A DNA stretch of 64,000 nt from Aurantiacibacter zhengii (lineage in GTDB: Bacteria > Pseudomonadota > Alphaproteobacteria > Sphingomonadales > Sphingomonadaceae), in assembly GCF_003584125.1 (NCBI RefSeq), contig NZ_QXFL01000005.1:124001-188000 (forward strand), written 5' to 3'. Position 1 is the stretch's first letter. The number at the start of each line of letters is the position of its first letter. The position numbers were made by a program, and so were the translations under genes. The notes beneath the pieces were generated by a model, which worked only from the letters and a program-made list of their open reading frames with translations, had not been told where the DNA came from and did no database searches. Positions 26,255 to 35,728 of this stretch are shown here, piece by piece.

Positions 26255-26893
26255 ATGGAATTTGAAATTGATCATCCAAAGAGCCGCCCACCACGCATCG
26301 GCGACAAGGCACCTGCCTTTTCGGCACGCGCCACCACCGGGCATGTGAACCTCACCGATTTTCGCGGGAAATGGCTGGTCCTCTTCTCGCACCCGGCGGA
26401 TTTCACGCCGGTCTGCACGTCGGAGTTCGTCGCGCTGGCGCGCAAGGCCGATGATTTTGCCAGGCGCGACTGCGCGCTTATGGCGCTGTCCATCGACACC
26501 CTGTTCTCGCACTTCGCATGGCTGCGCCTGATCAGAGACCGTTTCGGCGTGGAGGTGCGCTTCCCCGTCATAGAGGACCCGACGATGGTGATCGCCGCCG
26601 CTTATGGCATGGCCAGTCCCGGCGACCCGGACACGTGGGGGGTGCGCAACACCTATTTTATCGATCCTGACGGGGTAATCCGGGCGATCACCTGCTATCC
26701 GCCCAACGTGGGCCGATCGATCCCGGAAATGCTCCGCCTGCTTGATGCATTGCAGGCTGCCGACAGGAATGCGGCCCTCACCCCGGCCGACTGGAAAAAG
26801 GGCGATGCCCTGCTCAGCCCGCCCGGCGAAGCGCTGGATGCTGTCTTCGCTGCCGAAAATCCCGGGGACTGGTTCTGGCAGGAGCGCAAGTGA
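26255..26893 (+). CDS. Peroxiredoxin (AhpC/TSA superfamily, Prx6-like)
   Basis: A 212-residue thiol peroxidase. The peroxidatic Cys is in SHPADFTPVCTSEF (near residue 53), with the conserved Pro, Thr and a later Arg. The C-terminal domain with TWGVRNTYFIDPDGVIRA and a long tail places it with the 1-Cys Prx6 group. Another Cys lies in the ITCYPPNVGRS stretch. It reduces peroxides and could scavenge oxidants or persulfides produced by the divergent sulfide operon. It has AAGGAG 12 bases before the ATG, a longer spacing than usual. The ArsR gene follows with overlapping codons. Confidence 0.9.
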   Translation: MEFEIDHPKSRPPRIGDKAPAFSARATTGHVNLTDFRGKWLVLFSHPADFTPVCTSEFVALARKADDFARRDCALMALSIDTLFSHFAWLRLIRDRFGVEVRFPVIEDPTMVIAAAYGMASPGDPDTWGVRNTYFIDPDGVIRAITCYPPNVGRSIPEMLRLLDALQAADRNAALTPADWKKGDALLSPPGEALDAVFAAENPGDWFWQERK

Positions 26894-27240
26894 TGGATGA
26901 CGAACCCCTGCTTGGGGCATTGAAGGCTATCGCCCACCCCTCGCGCCTGAAAATCCTCCAGGCCCTTGCGAGCGGTGAAACCAACGTAGGCGAGATCGAG
27001 GAAGCGACGCAGATCGGTCAGCCCACGCTGTCCCAGCAGCTGGCCATCCTGCGCAAGGCCGGATTGGTAGAGACCCGGCGACAGGCCAAACTGGTTTACT
27101 ATTCGCTCCATGCCGAAGCGATCGGCAATGTCGCCCGCGCAATCGCCGCATTTGCCCCTGCAAGCGCCCTGCCCGATACCGAATCCGGTGCGCGCAGGCC
27201 CGCTGCGGGCGTGGCCAATTTCGCCCGCCTCCACATCTGA
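26893..27240 (+). CDS. ArsR/SmtB-family transcriptional repressor (no cysteines)
   Basis: A 115-residue winged-helix regulator. The core is visible: LKAIAHPSRLKILQAL, a recognition helix around IGQPTLSQQLAILRKAGLV and the wing RRQAKLVYYSL. It is most like the BigR/SqrR-type regulators of sulfide genes by position and length. Unlike BigR and SqrR, which sense persulfide through two cysteines, this protein has no Cys at all; the usual Cys position in the second helix is Glu (GEIEEAT). How it would sense anything is therefore unclear. The ATG shares a base with the peroxiredoxin stop; a GTG at 26890 is an alternative start. Confidence 0.88.
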   Translation: MDDEPLLGALKAIAHPSRLKILQALASGETNVGEIEEATQIGQPTLSQQLAILRKAGLVETRRQAKLVYYSLHAEAIGNVARAIAAFAPASALPDTESGARRPAAGVANFARLHI

Positions 27241-27348
27241 TCGCCTCCATTATCTCCCTCGCGATTGCGGGAGCGCTTCACGTGGGCGTCCTTTTTTGCC
27301 AAGGGGTGGCGCAACGCGCTTCCCGCGCAGAACAGGACGAACGATACC

Positions 27349-28398
27349 ATGATCCGCACCGACTGGACCCGCGAAGAGATCGCCCAGCTCTTCGACCTGC
27401 CCTTTACCGAACTGTTGTTCCGTGCCGCGACGGTCCACCGCGAACACCACAGTGCCGATCAAGTGCAATTGTGCACCCTGCTCTCGATCAAGACCGGCGG
27501 CTGCCCCGAAGATTGCGGCTACTGCTCGCAAAGCGCCCACGCCGACAGTGGAGTTGAAGCGACCAAGCTGATGGACGTGCGCCAGGTGCTGCAATCGGCC
27601 GCGCAGGCGAAGGATGCCGGCAGCCAGCGCTTCTGCATGGGCGCGGCATGGCGCAACCCCAAAGAACGCGACATGCCCAAGATCGTGGAGATCGTGAAAG
27701 GCGTGCGCGAGATGGGCATGGAAACCTGCATGACGCTGGGCATGCTGTCCCCCTCTCAGGCAGAGCAGCTGAAGGACGCAGGCCTCGATTACTACAACCA
27801 CAACATCGACACAGGGCCCGAGTATTACGAGCGCGTGATCACCACGCGCAAGTACGAGGACCGGCTGACCACGCTGGAGAACGTGCGGGCCGCAGGCATC
27901 AACGTGTGCAGCGGCGGCATCGTGGGCATGGGCGAAACGCGGGAGGACCGCGTCGGCTTCGTCCACACACTGGCCACGCTGGAGCGGCATCCCGAGAGCG
28001 TGCCGGTGAACGCGCTGGTGCCGGTCAAGGGCACGCCGCTGGGTGACATGCTGGCCGACACCCCGATGGCCAAGATCGACGATATCGAATTCGTGCGCAC
28101 CGTGGCCGTCGCGCGGATTGCGATGCCGATGAGCATGGTACGCCTGTCCGCAGGCCGCGAATCCATGTCGGACGCCACGCAGGCGCTGGCCTTCATGGCC
28201 GGTGCGAACTCCATCTTCACCGGCGAGAAGCTGCTCACAGCTCCCAATGCGGGCGACGATAGCGATGCCGCGCTGTTCGCCCGGCTCGGCCTCACGCCAA
28301 TGCAGGGCGAGGAACCGATGCGAGCCGTCGGCGGCTGTTCGGCCGGCTGCGCCACGAAAGCAGAGGCACCCCAAGAGGTCCAGGCCGAACTCACCTGA
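27349..28398 (+). CDS. bioB: Biotin synthase BioB
   Basis: A 349-residue radical SAM enzyme that inserts sulfur into dethiobiotin. The radical SAM cluster cysteines are Cys52, Cys56 and Cys59 in [11 protein letters not shown]. Other BioB features are YNHNIDT, the GGIVGMGE(T)REDR loop, the [11 protein letters not shown] motif, and the RLSAGRE segment with the arginine that binds the [2Fe-2S] cluster. Start chosen at ATG 27349 because BioB begins IRTDWT; an in-frame ATG upstream would add 28 residues with no family match. First gene of bioBFDA. No BioR operator was found before it. Confidence 0.97.
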   Translation: MIRTDWTREEIAQLFDLPFTELLFRAATVHREHHSADQVQLCTLLSIKTGGCPEDCGYCSQSAHADSGVEATKLMDVRQVLQSAAQAKDAGSQRFCMGAAWRNPKERDMPKIVEIVKGVREMGMETCMTLGMLSPSQAEQLKDAGLDYYNHNIDTGPEYYERVITTRKYEDRLTTLENVRAAGINVCSGGIVGMGETREDRVGFVHTLATLERHPESVPVNALVPVKGTPLGDMLADTPMAKIDDIEFVRTVAVARIAMPMSMVRLSAGRESMSDATQALAFMAGANSIFTGEKLLTAPNAGDDSDAALFARLGLTPMQGEEPMRAVGGCSAGCATKAEAPQEVQAELT

Positions 28399-28409
28399 GC
28401 CAGCCGGCA

Positions 28410-29564
28410 ATGCTCGACCATATCCGCCATTCGCTCGAGGTGATCGCAGCGAAGCACCGCACGCGGGTGCTGCGCGCGGTGGAGATGCGTGGGCAGGGCC
28501 GACTGGTACGCGATGGGCGCGAACTGCTCGACTTTTCCAGCAACGATTACCTCGGCCTGTCGCAGCACCCGCTGCTGGTGGAGCGGTCTGCCAACTACGT
28601 GCGCCAGCACGGCGCGGGCGCGGGCGCATCGCGGCTGATTACCGGCACCAGCGCGCTGCATCTGGCCGTCGAAGAGAAAGTGGCCGCTTTCAAAGGCACC
28701 GAAACTGCGCTGCTTTTCGCCACCGGCTGGCAGGCCAATGCCGCCGCCATTCCGGCCCTGGCGAAAGCGGCAAGAGGCACCGTGATCTTCGCGGACAAGC
28801 TGGTGCACAATTCTATCCACGCCGGTTTGCGCAGCTCGAATGCCACGGTGCTGTTCTACGATCACAACGATTACGACCATCTGCATGCGCTGCTGCAGGA
28901 GCACGGCAACGCGCCCGCGCGCATGATCATCACCGAAAGCGTGTTCAGCATGGACGGCGACAGGGCAGACCTGCCGCGCCTGAATGCGCTCGCCACCCAG
29001 CATGATGCGATGCTCTACGTCGACGAGGCCCACGCCACGGGCGTTCTGGGCAGGCGCGGTGCGGGCCTGACGGCTGATGCACCGGGAGCGCAGATCGTGA
29101 TGGGCACCTTCAGCAAGGCGCTGGGCGGCTTTGGCGCCTACATCGCCTGCCCCGCGGTAGTGCGCGAATACCTCGTCAACATGTGTGCCGGGCTGATCTT
29201 CACCACCGCGCCGCCCCCCGCCATGCTGGGCGCGATGGACGCCGCGCTGGACCTGGTGCGGGACATGGACGCAGAGCGCGCGCACCTGGCGGCGATGGGT
29301 GAGCGGCTGCGCGAGGGCTTGCAGGATTTGGGCTACGATACGCTCGGCTCGACGACGCAGATCATACCCCTCGTGGTGGGCGCGGAAGCCGACGCGCTGG
29401 CGCTGGGCGAGCACCTGCTGGATCGCGGCATAGCCGCCCTGCCCATTCGCCCGCCAACCGTGCCCAAGGGCACCAGCCGCATCCGTTTCGCCCTCCGCTC
29501 CACGCTGGGCGAAGACCATATAGCGCAGGTTCTGGAAGCAGTCTCCTCATGGACAAAGGCATGA
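28410..29564 (+). CDS. bioF: 8-amino-7-oxononanoate synthase BioF
   Basis: A 384-residue PLP enzyme that condenses pimeloyl-thioester with L-alanine. It has LDFSSNDYLGL at the start, the GAGASRLITGT loop, the DEAHATGVLG motif for PLP binding, and the Schiff-base Lys236 in GTFSKALGG, the same number as E. coli BioF. It follows bioB after 11 bases and overlaps bioD by 16 bases, so the operon is tightly coupled. Confidence 0.97.
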   Translation: MLDHIRHSLEVIAAKHRTRVLRAVEMRGQGRLVRDGRELLDFSSNDYLGLSQHPLLVERSANYVRQHGAGAGASRLITGTSALHLAVEEKVAAFKGTETALLFATGWQANAAAIPALAKAARGTVIFADKLVHNSIHAGLRSSNATVLFYDHNDYDHLHALLQEHGNAPARMIITESVFSMDGDRADLPRLNALATQHDAMLYVDEAHATGVLGRRGAGLTADAPGAQIVMGTFSKALGGFGAYIACPAVVREYLVNMCAGLIFTTAPPPAMLGAMDAALDLVRDMDAERAHLAAMGERLREGLQDLGYDTLGSTTQIIPLVVGAEADALALGEHLLDRGIAALPIRPPTVPKGTSRIRFALRSTLGEDHIAQVLEAVSSWTKA

Positions 29565-30178
29565 TCCGCACCATCGTTACCGGCACCGATACCGATGTTG
29601 GCAAGACCGTGTTCGCTGCCGGTCTCTCGCAGGCGTTGAAGGCAAGTTACTGGAAGCCCGCGCAGGCCGGGCTGGATGGCGAGACGGACAGCCAGGCCGT
29701 TGCCCGCCTAGCGCCCGAAGCGCGGGTTCTGCCCGAGGCCTATCGCCTGAACACGCCCTGCTCTCCGCACGAGGCGGCGCGGGTGGACGGGGTGGCGATC
29801 GACGACGCGGCATTGTCGCTGCCGCAGGTCGATGGTCCGCTGGTGGTGGAAGGGGCAGGCGGTGTGCTGGTGCCTTACCGTGAGGACCTGCTGGCGGCAG
29901 ACCTCTTCGCGAAGTGGAACCTGCCCGCCATCGTCGTTGCCCGCACGGCGCTGGGGACCATCAGCCACACATTGCTTTCCATAGAAGCCCTGCGGGCACG
30001 CGATATCGCAGTTACGGGCGTCGCCTTCATGGGTGACGCGGAACCCGTGGCGGAAGGGGCCATCACTCGCATTGGTCAGGTCGCGCACCTCGGCCGCCTG
30101 CCGCGCCTCGATCCGCTCGACGCAGGCACGCTGGCCGCCGCCTTTGCCGCGAACATCCGAATGGACCTGCTGGCATGA
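29549..30178 (+). CDS. bioD: Dethiobiotin synthetase BioD
   Basis: A 209-residue ATP-dependent carboxylase that closes the ureido ring of dethiobiotin from DAPA and CO2. The P-loop is GTDTDVGKT near residue 12, followed by the KPAQAG segment (KPxxxG). A VVEGAGGVLVP strand and the VARTALGTISHTLLSIEAL helix match the family. The start lies inside the end of bioF, and the stop overlaps the bioA ATG (ATGA). The enzyme catalyses the step just before BioB. Confidence 0.95.
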   Translation: MDKGMIRTIVTGTDTDVGKTVFAAGLSQALKASYWKPAQAGLDGETDSQAVARLAPEARVLPEAYRLNTPCSPHEAARVDGVAIDDAALSLPQVDGPLVVEGAGGVLVPYREDLLAADLFAKWNLPAIVVARTALGTISHTLLSIEALRARDIAVTGVAFMGDAEPVAEGAITRIGQVAHLGRLPRLDPLDAGTLAAAFAANIRMDLLA

Positions 30179-31440
30179 GCAGAAGTCCTGTCTGGCACCC
30201 GTTCCATCAGCACGGCCTGCACGAGGACATCCCGCTCGTCACCCATGCCGACGGGGCCGTGCTGCACACGGCCGATGGCAGGCGGGTGATCGACGCCATT
30301 TCCAGCTGGTGGGTGACGACGCACGGCCACAACCACCCGCGCATCATGGCTGCGGTTCGGGAGCAGACGGAGAAGCTGGACCAGCTGATCTTTGCCGGCT
30401 GGACGCACGAGCCTGCCGAAACACTGGCCCGCGCGCTGGTGGACCTGATGCCGGACGGTTTGGACCACGTTTTCTACTCCGACAGCGGCTCTACCGCCGT
30501 CGAAGTCGCGCTGAAGATGGCGCTGGGCTACTGGCACAACCGGGGGGAGCCAAGGCACCGCATTCTGGTGCTGGAACACAGCTATCACGGCGATACCATC
30601 GGAGCGATGAGCGTGGGCGCACGCGGCGTGTTCAACTGCGCCTACGCCCCGCTGCTGTTCGACGTGGGCACGGTTCCGTTTCCCGCCGCCGAACCGCAGC
30701 TCAGCCTCGAAGCGCTGGAATCGGCCTGCAGGGCGAGCGACGTTGCCGCCTTTATCGTCGAGCCGCTGCTACTGGGCGCGGGCGGGATGCTCACCTATCC
30801 GCCCGACGTGCTGACCGAAATGCGCGCCATCTGCGCGCGCCACGGCGTGCTGTTCATCGCCGACGAAGTGATGACCGGCTGGGGCCGTACCGGCACGCTG
30901 CTGGCCTGCGAACAGGCGGGCGTCACGCCGGATATCCTGTGCCTTGCCAAGGGGCTGACAGGCGGGTCCATGCCGCTTGCCGTTACCATGGCGACAGCGC
31001 CGATATTCGATGCCCATTATTCGGCGGACCGTTCGAAACTGTTCTTCCACTCCTCCAGCTTCACGGCAAACCCCATCGCCTGCGCTGCCGCTGTCGCCAA
31101 CGTGCAGATGTGGCAGGACGAGCCCGTTCTGAAACGCATCGCCACCTTGGCAGAGAGGCTGGGCGCCGTGCTGGAGAACCTCTCTTCACGGCCCGACGTT
31201 GTGAACCCGCGCCAGTGCGGCACCATGATCGCCTTCGACGTCGATGTGGGCGTTGACACCGGCTACCTCGCCGAAATCGGCCCCAGAATGCGCGCACACT
31301 TCTTTGCCAACGATGTGCTGATCCGCCCGCTGGGCAACACGGTCTACGCCATGCCGCCGTATTCGATCTCCCAAGCCGATATCGACACAGTGGAACAAGT
31401 CATGGCATCCGCCATCGATACCTGCGCAAGCCAGCCCTGA
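30175..31440 (+). CDS. bioA: Adenosylmethionine-8-amino-7-oxononanoate aminotransferase BioA
   Basis: A 421-residue PLP class III aminotransferase that converts KAPA to DAPA with SAM as amino donor. Family motifs: VWHPFHQHG near the N-terminus, ISSWWVTTHGHNHP (the W-W and Y/T pair of BioA), SDSGSTAVEVALKMA, the IADEVMTGWGRTG strand, and the Schiff-base Lys259 in LCLAKGLTGG. It closes the bioBFDA operon with an ATGA overlap to bioD. bioC, bioH or another pimeloyl-ACP source gene is not in this window. Confidence 0.96.
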   Translation: MSRSPVWHPFHQHGLHEDIPLVTHADGAVLHTADGRRVIDAISSWWVTTHGHNHPRIMAAVREQTEKLDQLIFAGWTHEPAETLARALVDLMPDGLDHVFYSDSGSTAVEVALKMALGYWHNRGEPRHRILVLEHSYHGDTIGAMSVGARGVFNCAYAPLLFDVGTVPFPAAEPQLSLEALESACRASDVAAFIVEPLLLGAGGMLTYPPDVLTEMRAICARHGVLFIADEVMTGWGRTGTLLACEQAGVTPDILCLAKGLTGGSMPLAVTMATAPIFDAHYSADRSKLFFHSSSFTANPIACAAAVANVQMWQDEPVLKRIATLAERLGAVLENLSSRPDVVNPRQCGTMIAFDVDVGVDTGYLAEIGPRMRAHFFANDVLIRPLGNTVYAMPPYSISQADIDTVEQVMASAIDTCASQP

Positions 31441-31518
31441 AGTTCTAAAGCGCCGCGAGCGTAACAGGGCCCAAAGCATGGCTTTAACTGGCGGAGATAT
31501 CGTCTAGAACCTGCGCCA

Positions 31519-32589
31519 ATGACCTTTCGCAAAACCTGTTTGTTGGCGGCACTCGCGCTTCTATCGGCCTGTTCCGGGGAAGAGGAGCGCCCCGACGACG
31601 AGCCAGTGACTGTTGTTGCCGACAATCCCGTGATGCTGGCCGAACAGTTGCAGGTGGAAGCGGTCGGTTCCGCGCGCGCCGCGACATCTGCCGATCTCTA
31701 TCCGGAAACCGCAGGCCGTGTGGAAGCGGTTCGCTTTTCCGCCGGCGATTATGTGCGACGCGGCCAGCCGCTGCTGGTGCTCGACAGCCGTCAGCAGCGC
31801 CTCGCGGTGGAACTGGCGCAAGTGCAGGTGCAGGAAGCCTCGCAACTGCTCGCCCGCTATCGCCGGATCGAGGATACCGGCGCCATATCCGACAGTCAGA
31901 TCGAGGCGGGCGAGACCGCCCTCGCCTCTGCCCGGGTAGGATTGCAGCAGGCGCAGGAATCCCTGGCCGACCGCACGGTGCGCGCACCCTTCAGCGGGCA
32001 CATCGGCCTGACCGAGATCGACATCGGCGACCGGGTCGGCCCTGACACGCTGATCGCCCAGCTTGACCAGCGCAGCACGCTCTATGTCGATTTCCCTGCG
32101 CCCGAAGCGGCCTTCTCGCGCCTGACGCCGGGCACGGTGGTGGAACTCACCCCGTTCTCAGACCAGAGCCGCACGGTCGAGGCGCGCATCGTTACCGTCG
32201 ACAGCACCATTGCCAGCGACCAGCGCACCTTCACGGTTCGCACGGCCATCGACAATTCGGACGACAGCCTGCGTCCCGGCATGAGCTTCCGGGTGCGCTT
32301 TTCGGGCTCCGGCGTGGTGCGACCCGCCGTGCCGGAAGAAGCCATCGTCTGGGGCGGAGAGGGTTCGTACCTGTGGCAGGTCGTGAACCGCGAGGCGCGC
32401 CGCGTGCCGCTCACCATCGCGTCGCGCCGCGATGGCATGGCGCTGGTCGATGCGGCCATCGATGAAGATGACGTGGTGATCGTTGAGGGCGTGCAGAAAG
32501 TACGCGAAGGCCAGGCCGTCGAGTTGGTGCAGCCGCTGGTCGAAGACGCGCAGGCAGTAGAACTTCGCGAAGATGCGGCCAGCGAATGA
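31519..32589 (+). CDS. RND efflux periplasmic adaptor (MFP) lipoprotein
   Basis: A 356-residue membrane fusion protein. The signal peptide ends in a lipobox LLSAC (Cys at residue 18), so it is anchored to the inner membrane by lipid. The barrel-sandwich lipoyl half-motifs flank a hairpin: VEAVRFSAGDYVRRGQPLLVLD and VRAPFSGHIGLTEIDIGDRV, then the beta-barrel and a membrane-proximal domain. It bridges the RND pump and the outer membrane factor encoded next. Starts 78 bases after bioA; could be an independent transcription unit. Confidence 0.9.
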   Translation: MTFRKTCLLAALALLSACSGEEERPDDEPVTVVADNPVMLAEQLQVEAVGSARAATSADLYPETAGRVEAVRFSAGDYVRRGQPLLVLDSRQQRLAVELAQVQVQEASQLLARYRRIEDTGAISDSQIEAGETALASARVGLQQAQESLADRTVRAPFSGHIGLTEIDIGDRVGPDTLIAQLDQRSTLYVDFPAPEAAFSRLTPGTVVELTPFSDQSRTVEARIVTVDSTIASDQRTFTVRTAIDNSDDSLRPGMSFRVRFSGSGVVRPAVPEEAIVWGGEGSYLWQVVNREARRVPLTIASRRDGMALVDAAIDEDDVVIVEGVQKVREGQAVELVQPLVEDAQAVELREDAASE

Positions 32590-32599
32590 AGATTGACGA

Positions 32600-35500
32600 A
32601 TGAAGGCCGACGTCAACGACCTGCCCCTGCTGGCGGTAAAGCGACCTTTGCTGATTGGCGTGCTCAACCTGCTGATCGTGCTGGCTGGCGTGGCCGCCTA
32701 TTTCGGGGTCGAGGTGCGCGAGCTGCCCGATGTCGACCGGCCTATCGTTACCGTGTCCGCCACCCTGCCCGGCGCCGCGCCCGAAACGATGGACGCGGAA
32801 GTCACCAGCATCCTGGAAAACGCCGTGGCGCGCGTCAGCGGCGTGCGCGAGATCCGTTCGTCCAGCGAGGAGAACAACACCCGCATCCGCGTTGAGTTCA
32901 ATCCCGGTACCGAGCTCGATTCCGTCTCCGCCGACGTGCGCGAGGCGGTTTCGCGCGTGTCGCGCGAACTGCCCGACCGGGTGGAGCAGGTGCGGGTAGT
33001 GAAGGCCGACAGCGATGCCCAGTCGATCCTGACGCTGGCGGTATCCAGCCGCGCTCACGATTCCTCCGAACTGACCCAGATCGTGCAGAACGATATCATC
33101 CCCGAACTCCTGACGGCGGAAGGCGTCGCCAGTATCGAGGAATTCGGTTCGCGCGAGCGGCAACTGCGCGTGGCCATCGATCCGCAGCGCCTCAACCGTT
33201 TCGGCCTGACGATTTCGGATGTTGCCGCCGCGCTGGAGCGGGCGCCGTTCGATGTGCCCGTGGGCAGTTTCCGCAGCGATGCGCAGGAATTGATCGTGCG
33301 GGCAGAGGCGAATGCCGCCAATCCCGAGCAGGTGAAGGACGTCGTAATCAGCGGTAACACCCGCGTGGGCGATGTCGCCGAAGCCTATTTCGCCCCTGCC
33401 GATGCCACCAACTTCGTGCGCCTGAACGGCGAGGAAGTCGTGGGCCTCGGCGTGATCAGGCAAGCGGGTTCCAACACCATCGAGATTTCCGACGCAGTGA
33501 ATGCTTCTGTGCGGGAAGTGAACCAGAGGTTCGCCGATATCGATATCCGGGTGATCACCGACGAGGCGGAGTTCATCCAGACCTCGGTCACCGAAGTGCT
33601 CATCACGCTGGGGTTCACCATTCTCGTGGTCGTGCTGACGATGTTGCTGTTCTTCGGCGCGCTTGGCCCGACCATCATTCCCAGCACGACCATCCCCGTC
33701 GCGCTGATGGGGGTGATCGCGGGCATCTGGCTGATGGGTTTCTCCGTCAACCTGCTCACCCTGCTGGCGCTGGTGCTGGCGACGGGCCTGATCGTGGACG
33801 ATGCCATCGTGGTGCTGGAAAATGCCCAGCGGTTGCAGAACAAGGGCTTTGGCAAGCGCGCTGCGGCGGTACTGGGCACGCGGCAGGTGTTCTTCGCGGT
33901 GGTGGCGACCACTGCGGTGCTGGTATCGGTTTTCGTGCCGATATCTTTCCTCCCCTCTCAGGCCGGACGGCTGTTCCGCGAATTCGGTTTCGTGCTGGCG
34001 CTGGCGGTAATTCTGTCTTCTTTCGTCGCGCTGTCTTTGGTCCCCGCGCTTGCCGCACGCATTGACCTGACCGGAAAGGACGATGGCGAGGAGGGGCGTC
34101 TCCACGCTTTCCGCGAACGGACAAACGCCTTGGGCGGGCGTCTGCGCGACCGCTATTCGCGCGGCCTGCATCGTTGCCTTGGCCGCCCGTGGCTGACACT
34201 GGGCCTGTCCGTGGTGGCTGCCGTGGGTGCAGGGCTGCTCTATACCGGGCTGGAGAACGAGCTGGTGCCCGACGAGGATCGCGGCTCCCTGCGCATCTGG
34301 GCGAGCGGCCCTGACGGGGTGGGGCTGGATTTCATGGACCGCGAGCTGGACGAGATCGAGGCCGTGCTCGATCCGCTTGTGGAGGACGGGGTGATCACGT
34401 CCACGCTCTCCATCGTCGGACGTTACGATCCCAATCTTATCGAGGTGAGCGCCGAGCTTTCCGACTGGGGCGAACGCGACCAGACCCAGACCGAGGTGGT
34501 CGAGGAACTGCGCGAACCGCTGTCTAAGATCCCGGGATCGCGCGTGAACCCCAGCGGGCGCGGCACCTTAAGCTTTGGCGGAGGCGGCAACGATGCGGTG
34601 GAGGTGGCACTCACCGGCGCGGAATACGATGGCATCTACGTGTCCGCCCGCGCGCTGGCAGACGCGATCGATGCGCAGTCGGATATCCTGTCGAACCCCG
34701 AGATTTCCTATCAACCCACCCAGCCGCAGATATCCTTGCAGATCGACCGCCGCAGCGCGGCAGATGTAGGCGTCGATCTCGATGATCTCTCGCTAACCCT
34801 GCGCGCCATGGTGGCAGGGGACGAGGTGGCCGATCTCAACGTGGGGGACCAGTCGATCCCGATCTACCTCACCGCCGAAACGGTCTCGATCAACAACCCG
34901 GAAGACCTGCGTAACCTGTATGTGCGAGGCAGAGACGGGCTGGTGCCCCTGTCCAGCGTCACCACCATCGTGGAGCAGGGGATCGCCGCCGAGCTCGATC
35001 GCACCGAGCAGCGCCGCGCCATAGAGGTGGAGGCATCCATCGCTCCCGGCGTGCCCCTGGCCGACGCAGTGGCGGAAATGGAGCGCCTCGCCAGCGAGAC
35101 CGTTGCCGACGATGTCGACCTGCTGCTGCAGGGCGAGGCGCAATCGCTGGAGGAGACCGGCAACGACCTGCTGCTGACCTACCTGTTCGCGCTGGTCATC
35201 GTTCTGCTGGTGCTGGTCGCCCAGTTCGAGAGCATCACCAGTGCGCTGGTGGTGATGCTGACCGTGCCCTTCGCCCTTGCCGCCGCCGTGTTCGCGCTGT
35301 TCGTGTCTGGCACCTCGCTCAACATCTATTCGCAGATCGGCCTCGTCATGCTGATCGGCCTGATGGCGAAGAACGGCATCCTGATCGTGGAATTTGCCGA
35401 CCAGCTGCGACAACAGGGGCGTGACCTGCGCGAAGCGATAGAAGAAGCTGCGACCATTCGCCTGCGCCCGATTGCCATGACGCTGGTTTCCACGGTGGTC

Positions 35501-35728
35501 GGCGCGTTGCCGCTGATCCTGGCGAGCGGCGCGGGTGCGGAAGCGCGCCAGTCGATCGGCTGGGTGATTTTCGGCGGCCTGGGCATAGCAGCGGTGTTCA
35601 CCCTGTTCCTGACGCCGGTGCTGTACATGGGGCTGGCCCGTTTCGGTAATCCGCGCAGCGTCGACCTGCAGCGGGTGCGCGAGGAAATCGACAGCGCGGA
35701 CGAAGCAGAGGCTCTGTCGGTGTCATGA
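32600..35728 (+). CDS. RND-family efflux pump (HAE1-like) inner membrane protein
   Basis: A 1042-residue proton-driven pump with the 12-helix RND plan: helix 1 near residues 14-34, a first periplasmic domain, helices 2-6 at about 340-480, a second periplasmic domain, then helices 8-12 at about 855-1010. Helix 4 carries the proton-relay aspartates in LIVDDAIVVLEN, and helix 10 the matching Lys in GLMAKNGILIVEFA. The N-terminus PLLAVKRPLLIGVLNLLIV is typical. It exports hydrophobic and amphiphilic compounds; the substrate is not predictable. It starts 10 bases after the adaptor and overlaps the outer membrane factor gene. Confidence 0.93.
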   Translation: MKADVNDLPLLAVKRPLLIGVLNLLIVLAGVAAYFGVEVRELPDVDRPIVTVSATLPGAAPETMDAEVTSILENAVARVSGVREIRSSSEENNTRIRVEFNPGTELDSVSADVREAVSRVSRELPDRVEQVRVVKADSDAQSILTLAVSSRAHDSSELTQIVQNDIIPELLTAEGVASIEEFGSRERQLRVAIDPQRLNRFGLTISDVAAALERAPFDVPVGSFRSDAQELIVRAEANAANPEQVKDVVISGNTRVGDVAEAYFAPADATNFVRLNGEEVVGLGVIRQAGSNTIEISDAVNASVREVNQRFADIDIRVITDEAEFIQTSVTEVLITLGFTILVVVLTMLLFFGALGPTIIPSTTIPVALMGVIAGIWLMGFSVNLLTLLALVLATGLIVDDAIVVLENAQRLQNKGFGKRAAAVLGTRQVFFAVVATTAVLVSVFVPISFLPSQAGRLFREFGFVLALAVILSSFVALSLVPALAARIDLTGKDDGEEGRLHAFRERTNALGGRLRDRYSRGLHRCLGRPWLTLGLSVVAAVGAGLLYTGLENELVPDEDRGSLRIWASGPDGVGLDFMDRELDEIEAVLDPLVEDGVITSTLSIVGRYDPNLIEVSAELSDWGERDQTQTEVVEELREPLSKIPGSRVNPSGRGTLSFGGGGNDAVEVALTGAEYDGIYVSARALADAIDAQSDILSNPEISYQPTQPQISLQIDRRSAADVGVDLDDLSLTLRAMVAGDEVADLNVGDQSIPIYLTAETVSINNPEDLRNLYVRGRDGLVPLSSVTTIVEQGIAAELDRTEQRRAIEVEASIAPGVPLADAVAEMERLASETVADDVDLLLQGEAQSLEETGNDLLLTYLFALVIVLLVLVAQFESITSALVVMLTVPFALAAAVFALFVSGTSLNIYSQIGLVMLIGLMAKNGILIVEFADQLRQQGRDLREAIEEAATIRLRPIAMTLVSTVVGALPLILASGAGAEARQSIGWVIFGGLGIAAVFTLFLTPVLYMGLARFGNPRSVDLQRVREEIDSADEAEALSVS

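Noticed and set aside
27241-27348. BioR operator (TTATCTATAA-like) before bioB
   Set aside because: Only TTATCT is present, without the symmetric half; not enough to call.
27825-29519. 564-residue open frame antisense to bioB-bioF
   Set aside because: No family motifs, typical antisense shadow in high-GC coding DNA; bioB and bioF on the plus strand are unambiguous.
32411-34171. 586-residue open frame antisense to the RND pump gene
   Set aside because: Composition is His/Gln/Arg-rich with no domain; it mirrors the codon structure of the high-GC pump gene on the other strand.
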